A DNA stretch of 64,000 nt from Nitrospirota bacterium. GTDB lineage: Bacteria > Nitrospinota_A > UBA7883. A model generated the notes under the pieces. That model was given only the letters and a program-made list of their open reading frames with translations, was not told the origin of the DNA and did not search any database. The stretch's first letter is position 1; every line of letters starts with the position of its first letter. The stretch lies in NCBI GenBank assembly GCA_024275315.1, contig JAJRZK010000058.1, positions 62,001 to 126,000 of the forward strand, in the 5' to 3' direction. Shown piece after piece: positions 35,857 through 44,262 of this stretch. The translations under genes were made by a program, and so were the position numbers.

Positions 35857-36933
35857 ATGAGCGATTACAGGCGGATTGACATGTTCGAGTCTGTCCTTTC
35901 GTCGTTTAGCGACGCGATAGTGATAATGGGACAAGGTGAGAAAGTCAAATGGATCAACTCCGCCGCGGAGGTGTTGTTCGGGAAATCCATTAATCAGGTC
36001 GTAGGCGGTGAAATGGCGGCGCTGTTTCCCGAAAACAGCGAAGTGTATAAGGAAGCCAGGTTGGCGATCAGCCAGGGAGTCACCCTGATTGACCATGACG
36101 TGACTATCCCGGTCGGAGGGGAGAAACGTCGTTCCGTTTCCATGTCGGTGCACACCGTGGAAGGAGAAGAGAAACTGGCAACCATTGTGTTGCGCGATAT
36201 GACGGGGTTAAACGCCCTGAAGCATACAATCGGTCTGCAGGAACGTATATCTGAAATCGCCGCGCTTGCCGCCGGGATCGCTCACGAGGTGAAAAATCCG
36301 CTCGGAGGGCTCCGGGCGGCCGCCCAGCTGTTGGGCGCAGAATCCCCAAAGAGCGCAAAAGAGCTCACACGCCTGATAATAGATGAAGCGGACAGGATAA
36401 ATCGCCTGGTGACAGACCTGATCAACCTTAACCAGCCGGGAGATTTCGCCTGCGCTCCTGTTAACATATACCAGATACTCGATGACGTGGCCAGGCTGAT
36501 GGCTCCTGAAATGGACAGGAAGGACATAAGCCTCAGGCGCCTGTTCGACCCGAGTCTTCCCGAAGTGCTGGGCGACCAGGACAGGTTGCGCCAGATATTC
36601 CTGAACCTGACGAAAAACGCGGTGGAAGCCGTTGGCGTTGGCGGCGAGATTTGCATGAAAACAGGTGTGGCATGGAGCGTGCCCGCGTCGACGACGCCGG
36701 ATCATGATGGTAAATTTGTGTTGGTCAAGATCATTGACAACGGCCCGGGGCTGGACGAGTCGATGATCAGGCATCTGTATACACCGTTCATATCAAAAAA
36801 ATCGGGAGGATCCGGATTGGGGCTTGCGGTCACTCTCCATCTTGTCCGCGCCCACGGTGGCCTGCTTGATGTGAGAAACCTCGAAGATGGCGCCGGAGTG
36901 GACGCGTCGGTGTATCTTCCGTACCGCCGTTAG
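35857..36933 (+). CDS. NtrB-like PAS sensor histidine kinase
   Basis: A 358-residue cytosolic kinase without membrane segments. An N-terminal PAS domain (about 10-115) is followed by the dimerisation/phosphoacceptor helix AAGIAHEVKNPLGGLRAAAQLL with His near residue 143, nearly identical to the NtrB H-box. The N-box NLTKNAVEA, G1 IDNGPGL and G2 GGSGLGLAV complete the ATPase domain. NtrB phosphorylates a sigma-54 activator. No response regulator is encoded in the window, so it is an orphan here. It lies 140 bp before the cysteate-synthase gene in the same direction. Confidence 0.88.
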   Translation: MSDYRRIDMFESVLSSFSDAIVIMGQGEKVKWINSAAEVLFGKSINQVVGGEMAALFPENSEVYKEARLAISQGVTLIDHDVTIPVGGEKRRSVSMSVHTVEGEEKLATIVLRDMTGLNALKHTIGLQERISEIAALAAGIAHEVKNPLGGLRAAAQLLGAESPKSAKELTRLIIDEADRINRLVTDLINLNQPGDFACAPVNIYQILDDVARLMAPEMDRKDISLRRLFDPSLPEVLGDQDRLRQIFLNLTKNAVEAVGVGGEICMKTGVAWSVPASTTPDHDGKFVLVKIIDNGPGLDESMIRHLYTPFISKKSGGSGLGLAVTLHLVRAHGGLLDVRNLEDGAGVDASVYLPYRR

Positions 36934-36975
36934 GTTTATCTTTCGGCGGCAAATATGTCGATGGATTACAAGCGA

Positions 36976-37003
36976 TTGAATTTATGATATAAATAGATAT
37001 AAC
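36976..37003 (+). promoter_or_regulatory. Candidate promoter before the sulfonate genes
   Basis: A+T-rich patch in the 140-bp gap: TTGAAT at 36976-36981, 16 bp, TATAAC at 36998-37003. An overlapping pair TTACAA (36966) and TATAAA (36988) is equally possible. It would allow transcription separate from the kinase gene. Confidence 0.4.
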
Positions 37004-37073
37004 ACAATTACCGATCTTGCTGGCGCCTACCTTGCGAAGTATGGGCCGGGCGCTTATTTAAAAGTTGAAGTAG

Positions 37074-38336
37074 ATGGGAAAATATTCTCTCATTTGTTCC
37101 GCGGACGGAGCCCCGTCACAAACGAAGCATCCATTCGATTTTACCGGTTCCTGCCACGACAACGCTCTTTTAAAACCACTGTACGAGACAAGGAAGATCG
37201 AACCTGACCTGTCCAGGCCCGGACTGTGGAAATATCTTGATTGGTTGCCGGTAAAAAGCCAGAACGAATATTCGTACGGACCGGTGACATACAAAAGCGA
37301 AGGGCTCGCCAGGGAACTCGGGCTTAAAGATCTCTGGATCAGTTTCAACGGTTATTATCCTGATTTTGGGGCCTATTACAAAACATGCACATTCAAGGAG
37401 CTTCACGCGGTTGTGGCGATCCAGTACGCCAGGGAAAACGGGGTGGACAAGATGGTGCTGGCGTCCGCCGGGAACACGGCGGTGGCGTTTACATACATCG
37501 CGGAGGTCCTGAAATTTCCCGTGGTGTGCGTAGTGCCGGAGAAATGCATGTGCGGGGTGAATGTGCCGAACATGCTGATCAATTACGCAAAGATAGTGAT
37601 GCTTCAAGGGGATTATTCCGACGCGCTGGATATTTCCAAACGTCTTTGCAAAGCGAAAAACTATGTCTATGAAGGCGGCGCCAGGAACTTCGCCAGACGG
37701 GCCGGCCTCGCCGTGCCCTATCTTGACGCCGTGATCACAATAGGCCGCATCCCCACGCACTATTTCCAGGCCGTAGGAAGCGGCACAGGAGCCGCCGCGG
37801 CCTGGCATGTAAACGAGCTTCTTATCCGGGACGGGTCGTACGGGTCGCATTATTCCAGGATGCACCTTTCCCAGAATACACCAATGACGCCTATGGTAAG
37901 CGCCTGGAGCGCCGGCAGAAACTATATCAATCCGAACACGGATATCCCCAAAATAGATAACATACTCAACGCGGTGGCGGCGCGTGTTTTGTCCACGAAA
38001 TATCCGGCGTATGAGATCAGGGGCGGTGTCCACGACGCGCTGAAAACCACAGGTGGGTTAATGTACGCTATCAAAAACGAGGAGGTGTACGAATCCGGGG
38101 ATATATTCAGACGAACCGAGGGGCGTGATATCCTGCCGGCGTCATGCGTGGCGGTTGCGTCGCTTCGGCGCGCTGTAAAGGAAAAAAAAGTGCGGCCGGA
38201 CGACATAATACTTCTCAATATCACAGGCGGCGGGATTGAACAGCGGCTGAGAGATTTGAGCGTGTTGCAGATCAAGCCCAACGCGTCGATCACCAGGGAT
38301 ATCACCGATGACCAGCTGGAGAAACTGGACGTTTGA
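37074..38336 (+). CDS. Cysteate synthase homologue (threonine-synthase-like PLP enzyme)
   Basis: A 420-residue fold-type II PLP enzyme. Lys108 in KTCTFKEL is the expected Schiff-base lysine, SAGNTA (131-136) the substrate loop and GSGTG (235-239) the phosphate cradle. GPVTYKSEGLA, EGGARNFARRAG, YFQAVGSGTG and NITGGG match, from memory, the cysteate synthase group of Methanosarcinales rather than housekeeping threonine synthase. That enzyme makes L-cysteate from O-phosphoserine and sulfite in coenzyme M synthesis. The call is strengthened by a sulfopyruvate decarboxylase gene overlapping its stop by 4 bp. Threonine synthase remains the main alternative. Confidence 0.82.
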   Translation: MGKYSLICSADGAPSQTKHPFDFTGSCHDNALLKPLYETRKIEPDLSRPGLWKYLDWLPVKSQNEYSYGPVTYKSEGLARELGLKDLWISFNGYYPDFGAYYKTCTFKELHAVVAIQYARENGVDKMVLASAGNTAVAFTYIAEVLKFPVVCVVPEKCMCGVNVPNMLINYAKIVMLQGDYSDALDISKRLCKAKNYVYEGGARNFARRAGLAVPYLDAVITIGRIPTHYFQAVGSGTGAAAAWHVNELLIRDGSYGSHYSRMHLSQNTPMTPMVSAWSAGRNYINPNTDIPKIDNILNAVAARVLSTKYPAYEIRGGVHDALKTTGGLMYAIKNEEVYESGDIFRRTEGRDILPASCVAVASLRRAVKEKKVRPDDIILLNITGGGIEQRLRDLSVLQIKPNASITRDITDDQLEKLDV

Positions 38337-39454
38337 CACCTGAAGACAAAACACTGGGAATTCTGAAAAGCCACAGCGTAGATTTTGTCGCCGCCTTGCC
38401 GTGTGACAGAAACAAAAACCTGTATGAAGCCGCCCTGGCGCAGTTCAAACCGGTGGAACTGAGCCGCGAAGAGGAGGGTGTGGGTATCTGCGCGGGAGCT
38501 CTTATGGCGGGAGCGCGCCCTGTCATGCTGATCCAGAACTCCGGATTCGGGAACATGGTCAACGCCATAGCTTCCCTGGGCAAGCATTACCGTTTCGCCC
38601 TGCCAATGCTGATGAGCTGGAGGGGAAGGGATTCTGAAACCATAGCGGCGCAGGAATGGATGGGGGAGTATGTCCCGAAAATCCTGGCGGCCATGGACAT
38701 CCCATATCATGAGATTTACGACCTGGCGGATATAGATCAGCTCGACGCGACTCTGGGCGGCGTGTTCTATAATGACGAGATTCGAGGATACCTGTTCGAG
38801 CCGTCGGTATGGAATGGGAGCGATTTCGCGCCGGAAAAGCGCCCGGCGCCGGTCCGTACGCGCCTCGGCCAATACGACGAACCAATACCCGAACCCGCCG
38901 TCACCCGCTATGAGTTGCTACAGCGGATATCCGGAGCGCTGGAGGGGAAAGCCGTGGCGTGCAACCTCGGGTTTCCCTGCAAGGAGCTTTTTAGCGCATG
39001 CCACCAGCCGTCCAATTTCTATATGCTAGGCTCGATGGGGATGGTCACACCTGTCGCCCTGGGCATGGCGCTTTGCTCCGGCAAACCGGTTGTCTCCATC
39101 GACGGCGACGGTAGCCTGCTGATGAACCCGTCCACCCTGGCGACCATCGCCAGGACAGGGCCAAAAAACATGGCGGTGCTGTGCGTGGACAACGGAGCGT
39201 ATGGCTCCACCGGCAACCAGACCACCGCCGCCGCGTCGCGCACCGACCTTGCCAAGGTGGCCCACGGGTTCGGGATAGAAAATATCGTTCGCTCCGCAAA
39301 TCCGGCGGTAATCGCCGAGGCGCTGGAGAGATTCAATGGCTCCGGGCCGGTTTTTATCCACGCCATATGCAGAGCCGGAAACGCAGATGTGCCTAATCTT
39401 ACGATTACTCCGGAACAGATACGACACGGCGTTGAAGGGTTCCTGCGAGGGTAG
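38333..39454 (+). CDS. comDE: Sulfopyruvate decarboxylase, fused ComD-ComE
   Basis: A 373-residue thiamine-diphosphate enzyme. Residues 1-165 are ComD-like, with LPCDRNKNL (22-30), the REEEGVGICAGA segment containing the catalytic-cofactor Glu, and MLIQNSGFGN. Residues 190-373 are ComE-like, with the cofactor motif GDGSLLMNP (258-266). It decarboxylates 3-sulfopyruvate (the transamination product of cysteate) to sulfoacetaldehyde. In many methanogens D and E are separate; fused versions occur in Methanosarcina. It starts with TTG in a TTGA overlap with the previous gene and no nearby ATG competes. Phosphonopyruvate decarboxylase is a relative, but no PEP mutase gene is near. Confidence 0.82.
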   Translation: MTPEDKTLGILKSHSVDFVAALPCDRNKNLYEAALAQFKPVELSREEEGVGICAGALMAGARPVMLIQNSGFGNMVNAIASLGKHYRFALPMLMSWRGRDSETIAAQEWMGEYVPKILAAMDIPYHEIYDLADIDQLDATLGGVFYNDEIRGYLFEPSVWNGSDFAPEKRPAPVRTRLGQYDEPIPEPAVTRYELLQRISGALEGKAVACNLGFPCKELFSACHQPSNFYMLGSMGMVTPVALGMALCSGKPVVSIDGDGSLLMNPSTLATIARTGPKNMAVLCVDNGAYGSTGNQTTAAASRTDLAKVAHGFGIENIVRSANPAVIAEALERFNGSGPVFIHAICRAGNADVPNLTITPEQIRHGVEGFLRG

Positions 39455-39515
39455 CATGGGAATAACATTCACCGGCTCGTTTTCGGGCCGGCAAAACAGC
39501 GATAGGTGTTAGTTT

Positions 39516-40274
39516 ATGGCATGGTTCGGAAAAATAGTCGGAGGCACGGTAGGGCTGTTCATGGGCGGTCCGTTGGGGGCGGTCGCCGGAGCGGCGATGG
39601 GAGCCATCTATGACTCGCAGAACCCGGACACTGTAAACCGGGGCCAGTGGCGGGAAGTGGAGATGAATAACGTTGAGCGCGCCCAGCTTCTTTTTTTCGC
39701 CGCCACATTTTCCATGCTTGGAAAGCTCGCCAAGGCCGATGGCCGGGTGACCCCGGAGGAGGTGGAGAACGTATCTCAATTCATGAGAGAAATCAGGCTT
39801 GAAGGCGAACAGCTCCGGTTCGCCAAAGAGATATTCAACCAGTCAAAAAGCATGGATGTTCCCTTCGAAGCCCTGGCCAGGCAGTATTACCAGGTCTCCA
39901 ACCGTGACCATTCGCGGGCGCGGGTGATGATCGACATTATGCTTCGCGTGGCCATGGCGGACGGGGAGTATCACCCCGAGGAGGAGCGGCTGATCCATAC
40001 CGCCGCCAGGATATTCAACATCGACAAGAGTGAATTCGAAAGGTTGAAAGGGCAGTATGTAAAGGATAATTCAAGATACTACGCCATCCTGGATTGCGCC
40101 GAAACCGATTCTGACGAAGTGATCAAACGTAAATACCGCCAGCTGGTTTCCGAATATCATCCCGACAAAATAGCCTCCAAAGGATTGCCCGAAGAGTTTA
40201 TGGAACTTGCCAACAAGAAACTCCAGGAGTTTAACGAGGCCTACTCGCAGATAAAAAAATCCAGGGGGATGTGA
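39516..40274 (+). CDS. DjlA-like protein: TerB domain plus C-terminal J domain
   Basis: A 252-residue protein. A glycine-rich hydrophobic N terminus (about residues 8-30, GGTVGLFMGGPLGAVAGAA) may insert in the membrane. A TerB-like helical, acidic metal-binding domain spans about 60-175, with the repeated KADGRVTPEE and MADGEYHPEE blocks. The last 70 residues are a J domain with the HPD tripeptide near 215, so it should stimulate a DnaK-type chaperone. It lies 61 bp after comDE and 28 bp before the binding-protein gene. Whether it helps either sulfonate enzyme is unknown. Confidence 0.85.
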   Translation: MAWFGKIVGGTVGLFMGGPLGAVAGAAMGAIYDSQNPDTVNRGQWREVEMNNVERAQLLFFAATFSMLGKLAKADGRVTPEEVENVSQFMREIRLEGEQLRFAKEIFNQSKSMDVPFEALARQYYQVSNRDHSRARVMIDIMLRVAMADGEYHPEEERLIHTAARIFNIDKSEFERLKGQYVKDNSRYYAILDCAETDSDEVIKRKYRQLVSEYHPDKIASKGLPEEFMELANKKLQEFNEAYSQIKKSRGM

Positions 40275-40302
40275 TGATCAAACAGGCCGGGAACGTCTCG
40301 TC

Positions 40303-41232
40303 ATGCCAGATATACGCATAGGCCATCTTTCCACCGCGTACCATAGCGCCCTTGTGGCCATAGGCAGGGGATCATTGGAAAAACTGGGGCTCTGCGCCGA
40401 TTGGAGGCTGTATGGCACAGGTCCGCCGATAGTCCGGGGACTGCAAACCGGCGAGCTGGATATCGGATATATCGGTCTTCCGCCCACCGTTATAGGCGTT
40501 GCAAAAGGAGCGAAACTCAAATGTGTCGCCGGTGGGCATGAGGAGGGGACGGTGTTTGTCGCCAGGTCCGGATACCGAACCGTTACACAAGCAGGGTCTT
40601 TCCGCGCCGTACTGCGACAGTTTGGCGTCATCGGGTCACCGGCCAGGGGGTCTATTCACGACGTGATCCTGCGATACTTTCTCGACAGGGAAGGGTTGAG
40701 CGGGGAAGTGGAGGTTAAAAACTATTCGTGGACCGATTTTGTCACGCTGGCCATGGAAAACGGGGAGATCGACGCGGCGGTTGGCACCCCGTCGTTGCAG
40801 GTGTCGCTTTCGCTGGTCTCCGGGCTGAACATAAAGCCCATAGCCTCTCCTGCGGAGCTTTGGCCGCACAATCCCAGCTATGGCATAGTCGCATCGGAAA
40901 AATTTATCAAAAACCACCAGGATCGGCTTATCGAGTTTTTAAAAGTCCACAAGGAATCGATAATGTTCATGAAAAAAAATCCGGATGAAGCGGCCAGAAT
41001 TTCGTCGGAAGTGGTGGGTGTGGTCGGGCCGCGGTTTTTCAGGGAGTGTTATGATGTATCCCCCCGTTATTGCGCCGCATTGACAGAAGAATATATGGCC
41101 TCTACCATGCGATTCGTGGAGACCCTCAAGGCGAGCGGTTACATAGCCAGAAGCGTGGGCAGGGAAGAAATTTTCGACACCTCGTTTATTGCGCAGGTTC
41201 ATCCTGAACCCCAGCATTACGACACATGGTAA
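40303..41232 (+). CDS. SsuA/NMT1-like substrate-binding-fold protein without signal peptide
   Basis: A 309-residue type-II periplasmic-binding fold: IGHLSTAYHSALVAIGRG at the N terminus, LDIGYIGLPPTVIGVAKGAKL in the first lobe, and EIDAAVGTP in the second. Relatives bind sulfonates, taurine, nitrate or pyrimidine precursors. No hydrophobic export signal precedes ATG 40303 and the frame upstream reads into hydrophilic codons, so the protein is probably cytosolic. No permease or ATPase gene is adjacent. Its placement after the cysteate and sulfopyruvate genes suggests a sulfonate ligand or an enzymatic role like that of Thi5 or MqnA, which share the fold. That is inference. Confidence 0.7.
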   Translation: MPDIRIGHLSTAYHSALVAIGRGSLEKLGLCADWRLYGTGPPIVRGLQTGELDIGYIGLPPTVIGVAKGAKLKCVAGGHEEGTVFVARSGYRTVTQAGSFRAVLRQFGVIGSPARGSIHDVILRYFLDREGLSGEVEVKNYSWTDFVTLAMENGEIDAAVGTPSLQVSLSLVSGLNIKPIASPAELWPHNPSYGIVASEKFIKNHQDRLIEFLKVHKESIMFMKKNPDEAARISSEVVGVVGPRFFRECYDVSPRYCAALTEEYMASTMRFVETLKASGYIARSVGREEIFDTSFIAQVHPEPQHYDTW

Positions 41233-41355
41233 CATGCAGAGCCGAAAACTATCTCCGACGCACAGACGTTGGAACCTTCCGGCCATGACATATGTTGAAC
41301 CATGGGCGGATGTTGTGAGACTATTGAAACTGCCGTAAACATTTAGAAAGTAACA

Positions 41356-43317
41356 GTGGGAAAAGACAACAAAACGAATCCGGACATTATATACGAGCTC
41401 TTATCGAAGGTGGCCAGCCCGGCTGATATCAAGATGATGAGCGTTCCGGAGCTTGTGAAGCTGGCCGACGAAATCCGGCGGAGGATAATCGATGTGGTCT
41501 CCCGTTCCGGCGGCCACCTGGCCTCCAGCCTGGGAGTGGTCGAGCTTACAATTGCGCTTCATTACGTGTACGACACCCCGAAAGACAAGATCGTTTGGGA
41601 TGTTGGCCACCAGTGTTACGCCCACAAGATATTAACCGGCCGCAATGAAAGATTCGACACGCTCCGGCAGGCGGGCGGCATATCCGGTTTTCCCAGCGTC
41701 AACGAAAGCCCGTACGATTGTTTCAACACCGGCCATGCGGGCACATCCATTTCCGCCGCGCTTGGTCTTGCCCAGGCGCGCGACCTGAAAGTGGAGGATC
41801 ACAAGGTGTTGGCCGTAATAGGCGACGGGTCCATGACCGCCGGCCTTGCTTTCGAGGGGCTCAACCACGCAGGATCGCTTCACACGAACCTGACCGTGGT
41901 GCTAAACGACAACAAGATGTCGATTTCCGGCAACGTGGGCGCTCTGTCCCAGCATCTGAACAAGATTATCACCAGGAAATGGTTCGTCAGGATAGAGGAA
42001 GAGTGGGATCAGATGATGAACACGATCGTCGGTGATCCGGCCTTGCAATTCTCGCAACGGTTCCGGGAGGCCGTCAAGGGTATGATTATCCCCGGGAAAC
42101 TGTTCGAGGATCTGGGCTACAAATATATCGGGCCGATCGAAGGGCATGAAATCTCTTACCTTATAGACACGTTCCAGGCTGTAAAGGATCTGGAAGGGCC
42201 GAAACTGGTTCACGTTGTCACCACCAAAGGCAAGGGATACCCCCCCGCGGAGGAAAAAGCCCAGTCGTTCCACGGTGTGTCTCCTTTCCATCCCGAGACC
42301 GGATCTGCCCTGAAGACCAGGACGAGGAAGACATACACTGAGGTCTTCTCCGACGCTCTTATCGACCTTGCCGTCAAGGATGAGCGTATCGTGGCGATAA
42401 CGGCCGCCATGCGGGAGGGCACCGGGCTTGCCCCGTTTTCGGAAAAATTCTCCGACAGGTTTTTCGACGTTGGCATCGCCGAACAACACGCCGTCACTTT
42501 CGCCGCTGGTCTGGCCATGGCCGGGTTGAAACCGGTGGTGGCGATATACTCCACGTTTTTGCAACGTGTCTTCGACCAGATCATTCACGATGTGTGTCTG
42601 GCCGACCTCGATGTGACCTTCGCAATTGATCGCGCCGGAATAGTGGGCGAGGATGGGGTGACCCACCAGGGCCTGTTCGACCTTGCATATCTGCGTTGCG
42701 CTCCAGGCATGGTCGTTATGGCCCCGAAAGACGGGCCGGAGCTTAAGAGAATGCTTCGCACCGCCGTTGAGCACCCGGGGCCGGCGGCGCTTCGATATCC
42801 AAGGGGCGCAGGGGCCGGGCTTGATGTCGCCGGGGAGTATGACACCATACCCATCGGCAAGGCCGAACTGCTAAAAGATGGCGAGGACCTGTGCATTATC
42901 GCCGTTGGAACCGTGACGGGACCATCGATCGACGCGGCGAAATCGCTGGAGGACGAAGGGTTCAAGGTGGCGGTTGTCAATGCCAGGTTCGTCAAGCCGC
43001 TTGACGGGAAGATGATCGCCATGATGGGAGAGCGTTGCGGACGTCTCCTGACGGTCGAGGAGAACGTGCTGGCCGGTGGTTTTGGCTCCGCTGTGCTTGA
43101 ACTTGTCGAGTCACGCAAAATTCCGCACACCTCGTGCCGCAGGATGGGTATCGGTGATGTTTTCATAGAGCATGGCGACGCCGGCGAGATGAGGGCGAAA
43201 GCGGGGCTGGACGCGAAAGGTATAGCAAACGCCGCACGCGCGTTCATCATCGAAACCCCGGATATATCCACCGGTTTTTCCCTGTCTGCCGGCCATGGCG
43301 AAAAAACGGCTGGATAA
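41356..43317 (+). CDS. dxs: 1-deoxy-D-xylulose-5-phosphate synthase
   Basis: First enzyme of the MEP isoprenoid pathway: condenses pyruvate and glyceraldehyde 3-phosphate using thiamine diphosphate. 653 residues. The conserved His is in DVGHQCYAHK (about 81-90), the cofactor motif is GDGSMTAG (about 157-164) followed by NDNKMSIS, and the pyrimidine-binding Glu is in VGIAEQHAV (about 373). DRAGIVGEDGVTHQG is a family landmark. The start is GTG 41356; the ribosome site is weak. The end overlaps tlyA by 23 bp, a common gene pairing. Confidence 0.96.
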   Translation: MGKDNKTNPDIIYELLSKVASPADIKMMSVPELVKLADEIRRRIIDVVSRSGGHLASSLGVVELTIALHYVYDTPKDKIVWDVGHQCYAHKILTGRNERFDTLRQAGGISGFPSVNESPYDCFNTGHAGTSISAALGLAQARDLKVEDHKVLAVIGDGSMTAGLAFEGLNHAGSLHTNLTVVLNDNKMSISGNVGALSQHLNKIITRKWFVRIEEEWDQMMNTIVGDPALQFSQRFREAVKGMIIPGKLFEDLGYKYIGPIEGHEISYLIDTFQAVKDLEGPKLVHVVTTKGKGYPPAEEKAQSFHGVSPFHPETGSALKTRTRKTYTEVFSDALIDLAVKDERIVAITAAMREGTGLAPFSEKFSDRFFDVGIAEQHAVTFAAGLAMAGLKPVVAIYSTFLQRVFDQIIHDVCLADLDVTFAIDRAGIVGEDGVTHQGLFDLAYLRCAPGMVVMAPKDGPELKRMLRTAVEHPGPAALRYPRGAGAGLDVAGEYDTIPIGKAELLKDGEDLCIIAVGTVTGPSIDAAKSLEDEGFKVAVVNARFVKPLDGKMIAMMGERCGRLLTVEENVLAGGFGSAVLELVESRKIPHTSCRRMGIGDVFIEHGDAGEMRAKAGLDAKGIANAARAFIIETPDISTGFSLSAGHGEKTAG

Positions 43318-44032
43318 TCTTCTGGCTGACCGCAAGCTTGTAGAAAGCAGGTCGAAAGCCCGGGCCATGATACTGGCGGGGGATGTTTTTGTGGATGGAC
43401 AGAAGGTGGAGAAGGCCGGGACGATGGTCGATCCCGCATCCGGTATTACCCTGAAACGAAAAAGTCACAACTACGTCTCCAGAGGCGGAGTAAAACTCGC
43501 CCACGCTCTGGCGGAGTTTCAAATCGACCCGGCGCGGAAGACTTGCCTGGACATAGGATCGTCGACAGGCGGGTTTACCGATTGTTTGCTTCAAAACGGC
43601 GCGGTTAAAGTATGGGCTCTGGACACAGGCGTAAATCAGCTTCATTACAAGCTCCGGACCGATCCGCGGGTGGCTTGCCTTGAAAAAACCAACGCCCGGA
43701 AGATCGATCCGGAATTGATCACCGACCCTATCGATATCCTTGTCGCCGACGTGTCGTTTATTTCGTTAAGGCTGGTTACACCCCCTTTGTTGGCGACGCT
43801 GACGGACGCCGCCGACCTGGCGCTGCTGGTCAAGCCCCAGTTCGAAGCGGGAAGAGACAAGGTTGGCAAGGGTGGGGTGGTAACAGACCCGGCGACCCAT
43901 GAAGAAGTTCTGGCGACGCTCAGGGCGTTTTTTCAAAACCTGGGATTACACTGCTCCGGGACCTGCCGATCACCGATACTCGGCCCCAAGGGTAACGCGG
44001 AATTTTTTATCCATTTAAAGCGGCGTAGATAG
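43295..44032 (+). CDS. tlyA: TlyA family rRNA 2'-O-methyltransferase
   Basis: A 245-residue protein with an N-terminal S4 RNA-binding domain (about residues 3-60: RLDNLLADRKLVESRSKAR) and a C-terminal FtsJ-like SAM domain with LDIGSSTGGFTDCLLQNGA. In other bacteria it methylates rRNA (capreomycin sensitivity) and some copies act as haemolysins. The gene starts inside dxs and is followed by a terminator-like hairpin. Confidence 0.93.
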   Translation: MAKKRLDNLLADRKLVESRSKARAMILAGDVFVDGQKVEKAGTMVDPASGITLKRKSHNYVSRGGVKLAHALAEFQIDPARKTCLDIGSSTGGFTDCLLQNGAVKVWALDTGVNQLHYKLRTDPRVACLEKTNARKIDPELITDPIDILVADVSFISLRLVTPPLLATLTDAADLALLVKPQFEAGRDKVGKGGVVTDPATHEEVLATLRAFFQNLGLHCSGTCRSPILGPKGNAEFFIHLKRRR

Positions 44033-44043
44033 TCGCGCAGGTG

Positions 44044-44066
44044 TGCGGGATATTTGCCCGCATTTT
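44044..44066 (+). terminator. Intrinsic terminator after tlyA
   Basis: TGCGGG (44044-44049) and CCCGCA (44057-44062) form a six-pair stem with a 7-base loop, followed by TTTT. An outer CAGGTG/CACCTG pair encloses it. It separates dxs-tlyA from the ribosomal operon. Confidence 0.6.
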
Positions 44067-44127
44067 CACCTGTGGACGCAGGGCCGGAACAGGTTCAGGG
44101 TGATTTTACACAAAACAGGAAAAAGAG

Positions 44128-44156
44128 TTGACACCGTATACCCGTCTATTTATACT
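44128..44156 (+). promoter_or_regulatory. Sigma-70 promoter of the ribosomal-protein operon
   Basis: TTGACA at 44128-44133, 17 bp, TATACT at 44151-44156: optimal spacing with one mismatch in total. Initiation near 44163 gives a leader of about 100 nt before rplV. A strong promoter fits ribosomal genes. Confidence 0.85.
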
Positions 44157-44204
44157 TACTCGCTTGTTCAACAAAGACGACATACTTGGACTTAGTTACT
44201 TTCC

Positions 44205-44230
44205 GGCGTCGACTTGAAAAGATCGACGCC
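44205..44230 (+). promoter_or_regulatory. Leader hairpin upstream of rplV
   Basis: GGCGTCGA (44205-44212) and TCGACGCC (44223-44230) are perfect inverted repeats with a 10-base loop, within the predicted 5' leader and followed by A/T-rich sequence. It may be a target for feedback by a ribosomal protein or a weak terminator; no long T run follows. Confidence 0.5.
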
Positions 44231-44262
44231 AATAATATTTTAGAGGTTAAACCTTTTAAGCG

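Noticed and set aside
36916-36950. CCGCCG/CGGCGG stem at the end of the kinase gene as a terminator
   Set aside because: Long loop and no T run after it; part of it overlaps the coding end.
38333-39454. Phosphonopyruvate decarboxylase as identity of the ComDE-like gene
   Set aside because: No PEP mutase or phosphonate genes nearby, and the overlap with a cysteate-synthase gene favours sulfopyruvate; kept as the alternative.
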